A stretch of 64,000 nucleotides of DNA from Candidatus Nitrospira nitrificans. Its GTDB lineage: Bacteria; Nitrospirota; Nitrospiria; Nitrospirales; Nitrospiraceae. Shown in pieces: positions 54,338-63,670 of this stretch. The stretch's first letter is position 1. Every line of letters starts with the position of its first letter. The position numbers and the translations under genes were made by a program. The notes below the pieces were generated by a model. That model saw only the letters and a list, made by a program, of their open reading frames with translations. It did not search any database and was not told where the DNA came from. Location of the stretch: the NCBI RefSeq assembly GCF_001458775.1, contig NZ_CZPZ01000004.1, positions 62,001 through 126,000 of the forward strand, given 5' to 3'.

Positions 54338-55660
54338 TCACTCGCGGAGTTGGCCGCTCCCCAAGACAATGAATTTCGAGCAGGTTAACTCTTCCAACCC
54401 CATGGGACCCCGCGCATGAATGCGCGAGGTGCTGATGCCGATTTCGGCTCCCAGACCGAACTGGTACCCGTCGTTGAGCCGGGTAGAGGCATTCACCAGG
54501 ACAGCGCTGGCATCGACTTCCTTGAGAAACCGCATTGCATGTCCGTAATCCGACGTCACGATCGCTTCCGTATGCCGCGATCCGTACTGTGCGATGTGTT
54601 CCATCGCATCATCCATGTTCTTCACGATTTTCACGGCAAGAATCAGGTCGAGAAACTCTTTGCCGTAATCCTGTTCGCTTGCCGGCTTGGCCTCGGGAAT
54701 CAACTGGCAGGTCTTCGCGCAGCCACGAATTTCGACATCGGCAGCCCCGAGACTTCTGGCAAGCTTGGGCAGCAGAGTCCGCGCGGCCGACTGGTGGACC
54801 AGCAGGGTTTCCATGGCGTTGCACGTGGACGGCCGCTGCGCTTTGGCATTGACGCAAATGGCCTCCGCCATCGCCGAATCCGCGTCGGCATCGACATAGA
54901 TATGGCACACGCCTGCATCATGCTTCACGACCGGAATCGTCGAATGTTCCGCGATAAGTTTCATCAATGACTCGCCGCCCCGAGGAATGATCAAGTCGAT
55001 GAACCGATCCTGCTTGAGCAACACAGGAACCACTTCACGATCCGCGCGGTCGACAAACGTGATCGCGCCGGATGGAACACCGGCTTTTTCCGATGCCTCC
55101 GACAGAATGGCGGCAATGGCCGTATTGGAATGAATCGCTTCGCTGCCCCCTCGCAACACGCAGACGTTGCCCGATTTAAGACAGAGGGCGGCTGAATCCG
55201 CCGTCACATTGGGACGAGACTCGTAAATGATTCCGATCACCCCCAGAGGCACACGTACCCGCCCGACCTGCATTCCATTGGGCCTCGTCCACATCGAGGA
55301 CATCATTCCGACGGGGTCGGGCAACTTCGCCACTTCACGAATACCGGCGGCCATCTCTCTGATGCGCTTCTCGGTCAATCTCAAGCGATCCGCCATCGCC
55401 TTCTTTGCGGGCATCGTTCCAAACGCCCTCAAATCTTGCTCATTCGCAGCGAGGAGCTCGTCCGTCTGAGCCTCTAGCGCCTCCGCCATGGCGAAGAGTG
55501 CCTGATCCTTGGTCGCGGTCGGTAGAGACGCCAATCTCCTCGATGCCTGTTTGGCCTTAGAGACCAACTCCAACACATACTCCAACACCGGCAACGGCTT
55601 GGACTCGTCGATTTTCTGATCTGAGGCGGTCTTGTCTAGAGCTTCCACGCTTCGCACCAA
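54338..55660 (-). CDS. proA: Glutamate-5-semialdehyde dehydrogenase (gamma-glutamyl phosphate reductase)
   Basis: 440 residues. Aldehyde-dehydrogenase-fold motifs: GVIGIIYESRPNVTADSAALCLKSGNVCVLRGG, IIPRGGESLMKLI and the catalytic Cys in QRPSTCNAMETLLVH. C-terminal RLNDGYQFGLGAEIGISTSRIHARGPMGLEEL is typical. It reduces gamma-glutamyl phosphate in proline synthesis; proB is 14 kb away. It leads a pair with the 596-aa gene. The first ~20 residues are non-conserved, so the start could be slightly downstream. The 312 nt upstream contain nothing I can support. Confidence 0.95.
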   Translation of the reverse strand: MVRSVEALDKTASDQKIDESKPLPVLEYVLELVSKAKQASRRLASLPTATKDQALFAMAEALEAQTDELLAANEQDLRAFGTMPAKKAMADRLRLTEKRIREMAAGIREVAKLPDPVGMMSSMWTRPNGMQVGRVRVPLGVIGIIYESRPNVTADSAALCLKSGNVCVLRGGSEAIHSNTAIAAILSEASEKAGVPSGAITFVDRADREVVPVLLKQDRFIDLIIPRGGESLMKLIAEHSTIPVVKHDAGVCHIYVDADADSAMAEAICVNAKAQRPSTCNAMETLLVHQSAARTLLPKLARSLGAADVEIRGCAKTCQLIPEAKPASEQDYGKEFLDLILAVKIVKNMDDAMEHIAQYGSRHTEAIVTSDYGHAMRFLKEVDASAVLVNASTRLNDGYQFGLGAEIGISTSRIHARGPMGLEELTCSKFIVLGSGQLRE

Positions 55661-55972
55661 TGATTCAATCTCGAGACGAGTGCTGACAATACCGTGTGGA
55701 TAAGAGACGGGTCAAGGGTCCCGATACGGCGCGATGGGAGGAATTCACGGGAGCGGGCTACCAAAGACTGTCGGTCAGTACTGGACGGTCTCTGAGGTGC
55801 GGCTTCGCGAAGGCCATACCCGATTGCCTGACTGTGGTAGGCTTCGACGAGCACTGGATGGCGGATCATTACACTTGATGAATGAGCCGACGAAGTATCA
55901 TGGCGACGGGATACCGCACACACTCCGCAGCAGTGCGAGGCGTGGATACAAACGAAGACGGATCAGTCATAT

Positions 55973-56593
55973 TCATTGCGTTGCTGAAGCCTCCGCCTCT
56001 CCCGGGACCATCGATTCATCAGGTGAACTCGGTTCCTCAGGCACGATCGGCTGCTCGCGTAGGGGCGGCTGTGCAGGAATCGCAGACGGCCTAGAGACTG
56101 GCCAAGCCTCTACCACCATGGATGGATTCGGATATTGAAATACCCAATCGTAGTGGGTCGGCTTTCCATCAAAATGACGCACTGCGAGCGGGAAATTCCC
56201 CTGCTTGATCGGTTTTTCCCGGCTCTTGCTTCGAACTCCCATGATGCCTCCCGTGGGAGCCCTCAGCAATTCCCACTCACCACGTCCCAGCGGATCGAGG
56301 TAGACTTTCCGGAGAAATGGTTTAGGCGGCCTCGCAAGTTCGGCAAGTGTTTGCGGATACACTTCACCGGGGAAGACTCTTCCCACCTTTGTATTGGCCG
56401 AATACAGTGCCAGGGCCGTTTGAATTTCGATCCCCTTGGCTAGCAAATCCATCTCGAGCTCTCGTTGCACCATCGTCTTCCACTGCCGGGCAGCCCCCGT
56501 CATGGCAAGTCCCATAAGAGTAATGGCAATCATCACCATGAGGTACGAGAACCCTGTTTCTTGCCGTCTCAGCGATGCCGGAAGCCTCCTCAT
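55973..56593 (-). CDS. Minor prepilin-like protein
   Basis: 206 residues. A short basic leader (RRLPASLRRQETG) precedes FSYLMVMIAITLMGLAMTGAAR, a class III prepilin site cut after Gly. Position 5 is Met rather than Glu, as in the GspK class of tip pseudopilins. The soluble part has a pseudopilin-like segment (YPQTLAELARPPKPFLRKVYLDPLGRGEWEL) and a Pro/Glu-rich tail. It is the last gene of the secretion/pilus operon, 6 nt after the GspC/PilP-like gene. Confidence 0.7.
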   Translation of the reverse strand: MRRLPASLRRQETGFSYLMVMIAITLMGLAMTGAARQWKTMVQRELEMDLLAKGIEIQTALALYSANTKVGRVFPGEVYPQTLAELARPPKPFLRKVYLDPLGRGEWELLRAPTGGIMGVRSKSREKPIKQGNFPLAVRHFDGKPTHYDWVFQYPNPSMVVEAWPVSRPSAIPAQPPLREQPIVPEEPSSPDESMVPGEAEASATQ

Positions 56594-56599
56594 TCTCCA

Positions 56600-57199
56600 T
56601 CACTCCTGACCTATCGATTCTTCCGTTGATTTTTCCGACAGCAAGACCGTTTGATCCATACGGGTTCCGGTATCTCGGATCGTCACGCTTTCTGAATTGA
56701 TCGCCTTGAGGATGAGGTGATGGTCGACATGATCACCGATCTTGAGCACCAACACCTCATCGTCTTTCTTGAGGACCGCAATATCTTTATTTTCCCGCCG
56801 CCCCTCGCCCACGCGAAGAAAACCCAGGTAATGATACTGCTCCAAGCCCGATGTATCCTCTTGGTGCGTCGCAGTCTCGGCTGAAGCCGACCCAGGCTGA
56901 TTCATGGAAGCCGGCACATTCCCGGCCATGAATGTGCCATCGGATCGAGGCACGGCAAAAATGTTTCGATGCACGGTAAAGGTTGTCTGACTTTGAAGCC
57001 CCCTTGATGTCAGCCAATCCAGGTGCACGCGTAGGCCTGTTCTTCCTATTGCCGCCTGTTGGCCCACGGAAGGGCGACCCCCGACATTCGTGAGCGGAAC
57101 GCGAGCCGGCTCCTGCATCGACCGCCACTGCCATACCGCCAGCCCTGCCCATAGAACGAGAAGTGAGGCCGCAAGAATCATCTTCTTTTTTGTATCCAT
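56600..57199 (-). CDS. GspC/PilP-like inner-membrane protein
   Basis: 199 residues. One N-terminal helix (MILAASLLVLWAGLAVWQW) anchors a periplasmic region. The C-terminal part (LEQYHYLGFLRVGEGRRENKDIAVLKKDDEVLVLKIGDHV, then LKAINSESVTIRDTGT) has the homology-region fold pattern of PilP/GspC, which links the inner-membrane platform to the secretin. It starts 2 nt after pilO. Identity is inferred from position and pattern. Confidence 0.6.
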   Translation of the reverse strand: MDTKKKMILAASLLVLWAGLAVWQWRSMQEPARVPLTNVGGRPSVGQQAAIGRTGLRVHLDWLTSRGLQSQTTFTVHRNIFAVPRSDGTFMAGNVPASMNQPGSASAETATHQEDTSGLEQYHYLGFLRVGEGRRENKDIAVLKKDDEVLVLKIGDHVDHHLILKAINSESVTIRDTGTRMDQTVLLSEKSTEESIGQE

Positions 57200-57201
57200 G
57201 A

Positions 57202-57777
57202 TTATTGCACTGATCCCGACGGACCAGACTCTCCCGTATTGCCGCGAAGGTACGTCGCAATCTTTATGTTGAACGTCAGCAGCGTGTCCTGCGCGCCTCC
57301 AGACCGGGTCAGTTCAAGATCCTCGATAAATACCAACTCTTCCGCCGTCTCGAGACCGTAGATGAATCGGCGGAGATCCTCGTATTGCCCGGTCATCGGC
57401 CCCTGTAACAGCCCTTTGCTCATATTCGCGATGAGAGTGGGCTCCGTCTTATAGGACAATCCCGGCAAACTGACTCGGTCGCGCTTCGCTTCGTCCGAGA
57501 TCCCCAGCGCGAGCGGAGTAAAGTCACGCTCGGCGGGAAGCCCCGCCCATACTCGGCTCAAGTCCTTTTTCGCTTTTCTGGCCTCGCGGTGATACATCAA
57601 TGTCTGTCGGGTCGCAGTCCATTCATTCTCTAACCGCTCTCGGCTCGCTTGGGCGCCCGCCACACCGAAATCATGGACGAGGAACAGTATAAAAAGAAGA
57701 CTCAGCGCGACTCCCACCAATGGGAACAAGGGTGCGAAGGGATGCTGCCAGAGAAAGAGCAGGCGATCTTTCATCAC
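57202..57777 (-). CDS. pilO: PilO-like assembly protein
   Basis: 191 residues. One N-terminal helix (LFPLVGVALSLLFILFLVHDF) is followed by a coiled coil (RERLENEWTATRQTLMYHREARKAKKDLS) and a ferredoxin-like periplasmic domain (LLQGPMTGQYEDLRRFIYGLETAEELVFIEDLEL). This is the PilO/GspM organisation. It pairs with PilN in the inner membrane and abuts pilN exactly. Sequence similarity to well-studied PilO proteins is low. Confidence 0.7.
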   Translation of the reverse strand: MMKDRLLFLWQHPFAPLFPLVGVALSLLFILFLVHDFGVAGAQASRERLENEWTATRQTLMYHREARKAKKDLSRVWAGLPAERDFTPLALGISDEAKRDRVSLPGLSYKTEPTLIANMSKGLLQGPMTGQYEDLRRFIYGLETAEELVFIEDLELTRSGGAQDTLLTFNIKIATYLRGNTGESGPSGSVQ

Positions 57778-58407
57778 TCAAGTTCTTTCACGCCGGTATT
57801 GCACCGTGACGTCGAACTCCACCAACCCGTTCTGCCCAACACGATGTTGCGCCAAAATCGGGTCCTTAAATGTCGCGTGATCTTGAAGTCCAACGGTGAA
57901 GGCGGTGATGTCTTCAAGGGCTGCGGCAGTTCCCGTGAGCCGAACCGTCGTACCGGATTGATCAAGGCGAACACTGCTGAGCGCAAGGCGTGGAGGGATC
58001 GCCTGCTCCAATTCGGTCAGAAACTGCGTCCACGAAAACGATCTTTTCCCAACCAGCTGGTTGGCCAACTCAACCTCGGAGGGCAGTCTCTTTAACGCCT
58101 CTTCGGACAAATCAATGCCTTCATGTCTGGCCTCTGCAATCAAATCAAAATCCTGTTGCCGTACTCGATCCAGTTCTCCTTGGATGGTTAAAGATTCTTG
58201 ATAAGCGAGGATCGCCTGCCGGATGTTCCAGCCGATCCCCATCACAAGCACGATGCAGATGCTGATCAGGGCCGCGCGGAGCGGAACGACCGCCGGACGA
58301 TAACGGCGGCTTAGGTTGATCCTGAACTGATCATCGGCACCGCGCAACAACGGCATTGACTTGAGCGGCTCGAGGAACCGAGCAACTGAGGAACTCATGA
58401 TCGCCAT
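57778..58407 (-). CDS. pilN: PilN-like assembly protein
   Basis: 209 residues. A cytoplasmic segment with INLSRRYRP (the INL(L) motif that docks on PilM) precedes one helix (ALISICIVLVMGIGWNI). A coiled coil and a ferredoxin-like domain (FSWTQFLTELEQAIPPRLALSSVRLDQSGTTVRLTGTA) follow, as in PilN/GspL-C. An ATG nine bases downstream (58398) is another start. It sits 1-2 nt from pilM and next to pilO. Confidence 0.75.
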   Translation of the reverse strand: MAIMSSSVARFLEPLKSMPLLRGADDQFRINLSRRYRPAVVPLRAALISICIVLVMGIGWNIRQAILAYQESLTIQGELDRVRQQDFDLIAEARHEGIDLSEEALKRLPSEVELANQLVGKRSFSWTQFLTELEQAIPPRLALSSVRLDQSGTTVRLTGTAAALEDITAFTVGLQDHATFKDPILAQHRVGQNGLVEFDVTVQYRRERT

Positions 58408-58408
58408 A

Positions 58409-59407
58409 CTAGAGCACTCCAGCCATCGCGGCCAACGATGTCATCCCTCGATCGCTCCCTGAGGCCACCCGACCAAGGGCCTCGATCGAGTCCCAAGCCA
58501 GCTGTTCGACTGATAGGCGTAGCTCGGTCTCAACCAATTCCTGAAAGGCCGAAATATCTCCGTCCGCACAAATCACGGCTTCCGTCACAACCTCCGAGGG
58601 ATGTTGCTGTTGACAGATCTCCAACGATGCGCCGCATTCTTCAAGAATCTTATTCAGCATGTCTGGCTTCGTCAGCGCGTCAGTCGTCTCAGCCCCCAGA
58701 AGCTTGCACCGGTAGAGCAGCAGACGGCCGTGGTGGCAAATCATGGTCGTCAAGGCTCGATCCGCCACGCTGACCCACAGACAGTCTCGACTTCGCCAAT
58801 GCGATGCACTCGACGCCCTTCTCCATAGATCAAAGACCCATAGGCTCGTGACCCCCACCTCCTGGGGAATCAACCCGACAGACTCACACAGAGATTCATA
58901 CTGCTTCAGCACCGACTCCTGAACCGCCACCGTCAGCACCGTATGGGATGGCCCTTTACCTCCCGATCGATCATGAAAAACCTGAGACGACACCTTCGCG
59001 CCGCTCAATGGGAACAGCTGCTCTTGACCAAACCGCCAACGAATCAAGGCCTCTCTTTCCTCGCGCCTGACAGGGAGCTTTTCAAAGTGCAGGATGGTCG
59101 TCCTGACTACCGTGTCAGGCAGCAACAGGGCAATGCGTTGTGGAAGATCAGAACGGATTGCTCCCCCGACGGACTGGCGAACCGAGTCCGGACCGGTCAG
59201 GGCGCGAATACGATCGGCCAATGCTGAAGGATCCTGGACGTTCTCCTCAGTCGGAGAGGGTTTGATCATGCCATCGGCAAGCAGAGACATGACGCACGTG
59301 TGTCGACGCTGTCCACGCCAGCTTCGCTCAGTTTCGGCCCACGCGATCGAATCGGGTCCAAACTTCAAGCACCGTTGTGGTCGACTACTGGCCCATTCCC
59401 ACATCAC
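58409..59407 (-). CDS. pilM: PilM/GspL-N-like actin-fold protein
   Basis: 332 residues from GTG 59407; an ATG follows directly. It has the two-lobed actin-like pattern (LKFGPDSIAWAE, RIALLLPDTVVRTTILHFEKLPVRREEREALIRWRF, then HTVLTVAVQESVLKQYESLCESVGL). The second half has DCLWVSVADRALTTMICHHGRLLLYR. It binds PilN and GspE in the cytoplasm. ATP-binding residues are hard to confirm by eye. It begins at the gspE stop. Confidence 0.7.
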   Translation of the reverse strand: MMWEWASSRPQRCLKFGPDSIAWAETERSWRGQRRHTCVMSLLADGMIKPSPTEENVQDPSALADRIRALTGPDSVRQSVGGAIRSDLPQRIALLLPDTVVRTTILHFEKLPVRREEREALIRWRFGQEQLFPLSGAKVSSQVFHDRSGGKGPSHTVLTVAVQESVLKQYESLCESVGLIPQEVGVTSLWVFDLWRRASSASHWRSRDCLWVSVADRALTTMICHHGRLLLYRCKLLGAETTDALTKPDMLNKILEECGASLEICQQQHPSEVVTEAVICADGDISAFQELVETELRLSVEQLAWDSIEALGRVASGSDRGMTSLAAMAGVL

Positions 59408-59408
59408 A

Positions 59409-61136
59409 TTACCCTTCCTCGGTGAAGGTTACACGATTGATCTCTCGCAACGACGTCTCGCCGTTCAACACTTTTTTCAACGCCGACTGTCGCAGCGTAA
59501 GCATTCCATCGGTCACGGCCCGATATCGAATTTCCGCGAGCGGCCGCTCGGCATGAATCATTTCTTTGATTTCATCCGTCAGATTGAGAAACTCCGTGAT
59601 GCATTTTCTTCCGCGGTACCCGGTCCCATGGCATTGCGGGCACCCCTTGCCTTCATAGAAGAGCGTCTCCCTGTATTGCTCATAATCCAAGCCTGATTCC
59701 TCAATGAGGGTCTGCTGTGCTTTGACGGGAGTCCGGCAGGACGGACACAGAATTCGGACAAGCCGCTGCGCCAACACGCAGTTGAGAGCAGCCAGAAAAT
59801 TGTAGGCGTCGATCCCCATCGACGCGAACCGCCCGATGACGTCGAACACATTGTTCGCATGCACCGTCGTCAGAACAAGATGACCGGTCAGGGCCGATTG
59901 GATCGCGATCTGCGCCGTCTCGGCATCACGAATTTCGCCGACCATGATCTTATCGGGATCATGACGAAGTATGGACCGAAGACCACGCGCGAACGTGACG
60001 CCTTTTTTTTCATTGACGGGAATCTGCACCACTCCCGAGAGTTGGTATTCGACGGGATCTTCGATCGTAATCAGCTTGTCTTCGAGCGTGTTCATCTCCG
60101 ATATGGCGGCGTACAGTGTCGTCGTCTTTCCGCTTCCCGTTGGCCCGGTTACCAATACCATGCCGTGGGGGCGAGTAATCGCTTTCCGAAATCGCTTCAG
60201 ATCTTCGGGATTAAACCCGATCCGTTCGAGCTTCAGGGCCGACACTCCGGTCGCAATGGAGTCCCGATCCAATATTCGAATCACGACCGACTCGCCGAAG
60301 ACGCTGGGCAGAATGGAGACACGAAAATCCACCGTCTTTCGATCCAGTCTCATGCGGAAGCTTCCGTCCTGGGGGACCCGACGTTCGGCAATATCAAGCT
60401 CCGACATGACCTTCAAACGGGACACTAACGGGGCGTGCAATCGAATATCCAGCGGCTCCATGGCCGGAATCAGGATGCCGTCGACACGAAGTTTGACTTT
60501 GGTCGCGCGATCCGCGGCTTCAATGTGGATGTCGCTGGCGCGGCGCTGCATCGCACTCAACAAGATGGAGTCCAGCAGCTTCACGGCCGGGCTTTGCTCT
60601 TCCCCTGCATGATCGAGAGTGGGAACTTCTTCTCCTCGATCATCTTCTTTTACCAAGATCGAGCGATATTCCGCTTCCAGCTCCCGCAGCGCTTGACTCG
60701 ATCCTTCACTGCGTTCCAGTGCCGCCAGAATTGCGCTCTTGGAGCTGACGACTCGATCCAGCGGCTTTCCGATGAGGAGTTCCAATTCGTCGAATCCAAG
60801 CCGGTTTTGCGGGTCGGCAACGGCAATCGTGAGGGTTCCCGAACACCCAGCCATCGGCACAAAGGGGAATCGCTGCATCAACTTGATCGAGATGGTCTCG
60901 TAGTATCGCGGATCCACCCGAAAATCGGTCAGCGGATTATAGGGAAGACCGTATTGGACAGCCACGGCTTGAGCCAATTGATCTTCCGAGAGGAGGCCTT
61001 CGCTGATCAGCGTTTGCCCTAAGGCGGCAGCCGCTCCCTTTACACGACCCAGGGCATCCTCAACCGTGTGTCTTGAGAGGATTCCCTGTTCGACCAAGAC
61101 ATCGGAAAGAGATGGCCTCGTCAGGCTACGTAACAT
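59409..61136 (-). CDS. gspE: GspE/PilB-type assembly ATPase
   Basis: 575 residues. The N-terminal MshEN-like domain (LSDVLVEQGILSRHTVEDAL, LGQTLISEGLLSEDQLAQAVAVQYGLP) precedes the AAA-type ATPase. Walker A is GPTGSGKTTTLY, the Asp box TIEDPVEY, Walker B PDKIMVGEIRD, and the His box GHLVLTTVHAN. A zinc site is formed by CPSC and CPQC. It powers assembly of the pseudopilus or pilus. Since MshEN domains can bind c-di-GMP, regulation by that messenger is possible. The Zn site and its partner genes place it in the extension-ATPase group. Confidence 0.93.
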   Translation of the reverse strand: MLRSLTRPSLSDVLVEQGILSRHTVEDALGRVKGAAAALGQTLISEGLLSEDQLAQAVAVQYGLPYNPLTDFRVDPRYYETISIKLMQRFPFVPMAGCSGTLTIAVADPQNRLGFDELELLIGKPLDRVVSSKSAILAALERSEGSSQALRELEAEYRSILVKEDDRGEEVPTLDHAGEEQSPAVKLLDSILLSAMQRRASDIHIEAADRATKVKLRVDGILIPAMEPLDIRLHAPLVSRLKVMSELDIAERRVPQDGSFRMRLDRKTVDFRVSILPSVFGESVVIRILDRDSIATGVSALKLERIGFNPEDLKRFRKAITRPHGMVLVTGPTGSGKTTTLYAAISEMNTLEDKLITIEDPVEYQLSGVVQIPVNEKKGVTFARGLRSILRHDPDKIMVGEIRDAETAQIAIQSALTGHLVLTTVHANNVFDVIGRFASMGIDAYNFLAALNCVLAQRLVRILCPSCRTPVKAQQTLIEESGLDYEQYRETLFYEGKGCPQCHGTGYRGRKCITEFLNLTDEIKEMIHAERPLAEIRYRAVTDGMLTLRQSALKKVLNGETSLREINRVTFTEEG

Positions 61137-61193
61137 GCGCGACCTCTCTCATCGTGTATCCTCGTCGCTTTCAGATCCCAACTTCTCTCCTCT

Positions 61194-62408
61194 CTAGCCG
61201 CCGACGGTCCCAGCCATCTGAAATACCGGCAGATACATCACAATGACGATTCCACCGACCAATATTCCCATCACAAGCAGCAACGCCGGCTCGATCCATG
61301 TCGTAAGCTGTATCAGTCTCGTATCAAGATCAGCCTCATAAAACTCCGAGACGTCCCGCAACATCGTATCAAGCGAACCAGTTTCCTCTCCTACCGATAA
61401 CATTTCGATGGCGAGCCTCGGGAGCACTCCGGGACGATCCAGCGCAGCAGCTAATGTGGCTCCCTCTCGAATCTCGTTAACAGCTCCAATCATTTCTTGT
61501 GAAATCCATCGGTTTGCAATGGCTCCCCGTGCGCCTTGCAAGGCATCGACGAGCGGCGTTCCTCCGGCAAGGATAGTTCCGAGCGTTCGCGTCAGCTGAA
61601 CCGTATTGTGCTTGACTGCAATCTGCCCCACGAGGGGAAGCTTCAGCACAAGACGATCGATCGTCAGTTGTCCCGCCGAGGTGGCATAGTAGGTATGCAT
61701 TCCAAGCATGAGGCCAATGAGGACGACCGCTGCGGGCAATAGCCATGACTCAGCATGTGTGACCACATCGAGCAAGACCTGAGTCGCCCAGGGCAAGGTC
61801 TGCACTGAGTCTCCATAGACCGACACGAAAGTCGGCATGACATAGGTCAATAGAAAACCCACCACGGCGAGGCCGATACAGATGAGAACGATAGGATAAG
61901 AGATTGCTTTTTTCACTTTCTGACGCAGCCCCACCATCAGCTTCAGATACGCAACATACCGCTGTAGTACCTCTGGAAGATTGCCCGATTGCTCCCCTGC
62001 TTTCACCGTGGCGACATAGAGATCCGGGAAATAGCGTGGATGTTTAGCCAATGCTTCCGAGGCGGAGGCCCCACCTCGAATGTCTTCTCGTACGTCACGG
62101 AGAGTCCGTTGAAATCCAGCATGCCCGGCTCGTTCGATGAGAAGATCCCAGATGCGCAAAATGGGCAGTCCGGACTTGACCAGCGCCATCAATTCTTGAT
62201 TGAAGACCAAGAACTGCTCCAGCGGAAGCTTTCCCCATGACCACGGCAGCTCCGTTTTGACTGAAGTGATTCCGCGAGCGTGAAGATTGAAGACCAGCAA
62301 TCCTTGTGACTCAAGTCTGGCACGAACCGCTGATTCATTATCTCCTTCTACATGCCCATGGAGGGTGGACCCATCAGAGCGCGCGACTCGATACGCAAAT
62401 ACTGCCAT
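61194..62408 (-). CDS. gspF: GspF/PilC-type inner-membrane platform protein
   Basis: 404 residues with two T2SSF domains. It starts MAVFAYRVARSDGSTLHGHVEGDNESAVRARLESQGLLVFNL. Cytoplasmic domain 1 (FNQELMALVKSGLPILRIWDLLIERAGH) and its repeat (QLTRTLGTILAGGTPLVDALQGARG) flank three hydrophobic helices (YPIVLICIGLAVVGFLLTYVMP, LLPAAVVLIGLMLGM and the C-terminal LVMGILVGGIVIVMYLPVFQ). It is the rotor/platform partner of GspE. It lies 57 nt upstream of gspE and 42 nt after the LysM gene. Confidence 0.93.
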   Translation of the reverse strand: MAVFAYRVARSDGSTLHGHVEGDNESAVRARLESQGLLVFNLHARGITSVKTELPWSWGKLPLEQFLVFNQELMALVKSGLPILRIWDLLIERAGHAGFQRTLRDVREDIRGGASASEALAKHPRYFPDLYVATVKAGEQSGNLPEVLQRYVAYLKLMVGLRQKVKKAISYPIVLICIGLAVVGFLLTYVMPTFVSVYGDSVQTLPWATQVLLDVVTHAESWLLPAAVVLIGLMLGMHTYYATSAGQLTIDRLVLKLPLVGQIAVKHNTVQLTRTLGTILAGGTPLVDALQGARGAIANRWISQEMIGAVNEIREGATLAAALDRPGVLPRLAIEMLSVGEETGSLDTMLRDVSEFYEADLDTRLIQLTTWIEPALLLVMGILVGGIVIVMYLPVFQMAGTVGG

Positions 62409-62449
62409 AGATGTAGACCTTCACCACTTGCCGCACCCATCGTGCGCCA

Positions 62450-63238
62450 CTACATTCGTTCGTGCTCGATCATATCGGCAGAAGACTCAGTCAACCAAAG
62501 CACCTGATCAGCTTGAATACGGTCGCTGGAGAGCGCGTTGAGAGTCATGAGGCGGCTCACAGAGGTGTGATACCGGCGTGCGATGCGCCATAACGTGTCT
62601 CCAGATTTGACTAATACGTATAGACGCGGAGGCCCGGTTGTCGACTGAGAAACCACCGGTATCTCCCCGACTGAAGAGGCTGCCGACACCTGGATCGCCG
62701 CCTCCGCGACAACCTGAGCGCCCTCATGCGGAGTAGCCAATAGGGCACCCTGCTGATGGACGATCGGCACCATTTCCGGTTGCCCGTCTCCTGGAGAAAC
62801 CATCGCGGCGGGAGAGAGTTCTTCCTTCGCTTGTTTCTCGACTTTCGAGAGCTGCTTGTGAAGCTGCTTCAGCTGATGCTGCAGTGCGGCTCTGGTCCGC
62901 CCCATCTGTTCCCGTTCGGAACGCGAGCTGGCCAGTTCCTCCCGCTGGAGATCAATCACATGTCGAGCTTCACCCAATCGACGCTCTGCCTCTCGAATAC
63001 GTCCTTCAAACTGCGCCCGGACGATTTGCACATCGGCCAATTCTTGGCGCCGTGCGTCGACTTCTGCTCTCAACTCGTCAATCATTCGCTGGGCATCTCG
63101 CAATGAGGTTTTGAGGGTATCCACCGTGAGCTGGAGATCCGACATCTCCGGTTCGATGATGAAGTCTTCGAGCGAACTACAGGCCGACATTCCAAGCAGA
63201 AGAATTCCGACGGATGTCTGCTTCCATTTCCCATTCAT
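62450..63238 (-). CDS. LysM-domain lipoprotein with coiled coil
   Basis: 262 residues from ATG 63238, chosen for AGGGG 6 nt upstream and a proper lipobox (LLLGMSACSS). A longer frame overlaps the upstream prepilin. A long coiled coil (~45-155) is followed by a Ser/Thr/Pro-rich linker and a C-terminal LysM (YVLVKSGDTLWRIARRYHTSVSRLMTLNALSSDRIQADQVLWL). It probably bridges a membrane and peptidoglycan, akin to FimV/GspA-type anchors, assisting the secretion apparatus. Confidence 0.8.
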   Translation of the reverse strand: MNGKWKQTSVGILLLGMSACSSLEDFIIEPEMSDLQLTVDTLKTSLRDAQRMIDELRAEVDARRQELADVQIVRAQFEGRIREAERRLGEARHVIDLQREELASSRSEREQMGRTRAALQHQLKQLHKQLSKVEKQAKEELSPAAMVSPGDGQPEMVPIVHQQGALLATPHEGAQVVAEAAIQVSAASSVGEIPVVSQSTTGPPRLYVLVKSGDTLWRIARRYHTSVSRLMTLNALSSDRIQADQVLWLTESSADMIEHERM

Positions 63239-63294
63239 TCGAACCCCTGTGCGCCCAGAGCAGAATCTACTCCAAGCCGATTTCACGAGTCTGT

Positions 63295-63669
63295 TCACCA
63301 TTGATTATACGGAGTCCCGTTTGTTCCGATAAGATCCGACCCGGAATACACATCAAAGATACCACCCTCTGTCGGTTCAAGGATCTGTTGCCAAGAGCTC
63401 GGCGAGTTCGTAAAGGGGTCTTTAGGAAGAGTCCGCAGATATCCAGCCGTTACCAAACCATCCAAGGATGGAGGATACTTTCCTTTGTCAGCGCGGTGAT
63501 GATCCAACAACTCGCGCAGCGTGAACAGGTCTTGCCGCAATACCGTCTCTCTGGCTTTGATCAATGATGACTGATAGGACGGAACGGCAATCGTGGCCAA
63601 AATACCGACAATGGACACGACGATCATGAGTTCAATCAGCGTAAACCCTTTCACATTCCAACCATTCAC
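63295..63669 (-). CDS. GspG/PilA-type prepilin
   Basis: 124 residues from GTG 63669, which gives the usual short leader (MNGWNVKG) and avoids overlap with the preceding stop at 63671; ATGs at 63696 and 63705 are alternatives. The class III cleavage site is G/FTLIELMIVVSIVGILATIAVPSY with Glu5. The rest (ETVLRQDLFTLRELLDHHRADKGKYPPSLDGLVTAGYLRTLPKDPFT) matches major pseudopilin GspG. A second related prepilin lies directly upstream. Confidence 0.88.
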   Translation of the reverse strand: MNGWNVKGFTLIELMIVVSIVGILATIAVPSYQSSLIKARETVLRQDLFTLRELLDHHRADKGKYPPSLDGLVTAGYLRTLPKDPFTNSPSSWQQILEPTEGGIFDVYSGSDLIGTNGTPYNQW

Positions 63670-63670
63670 C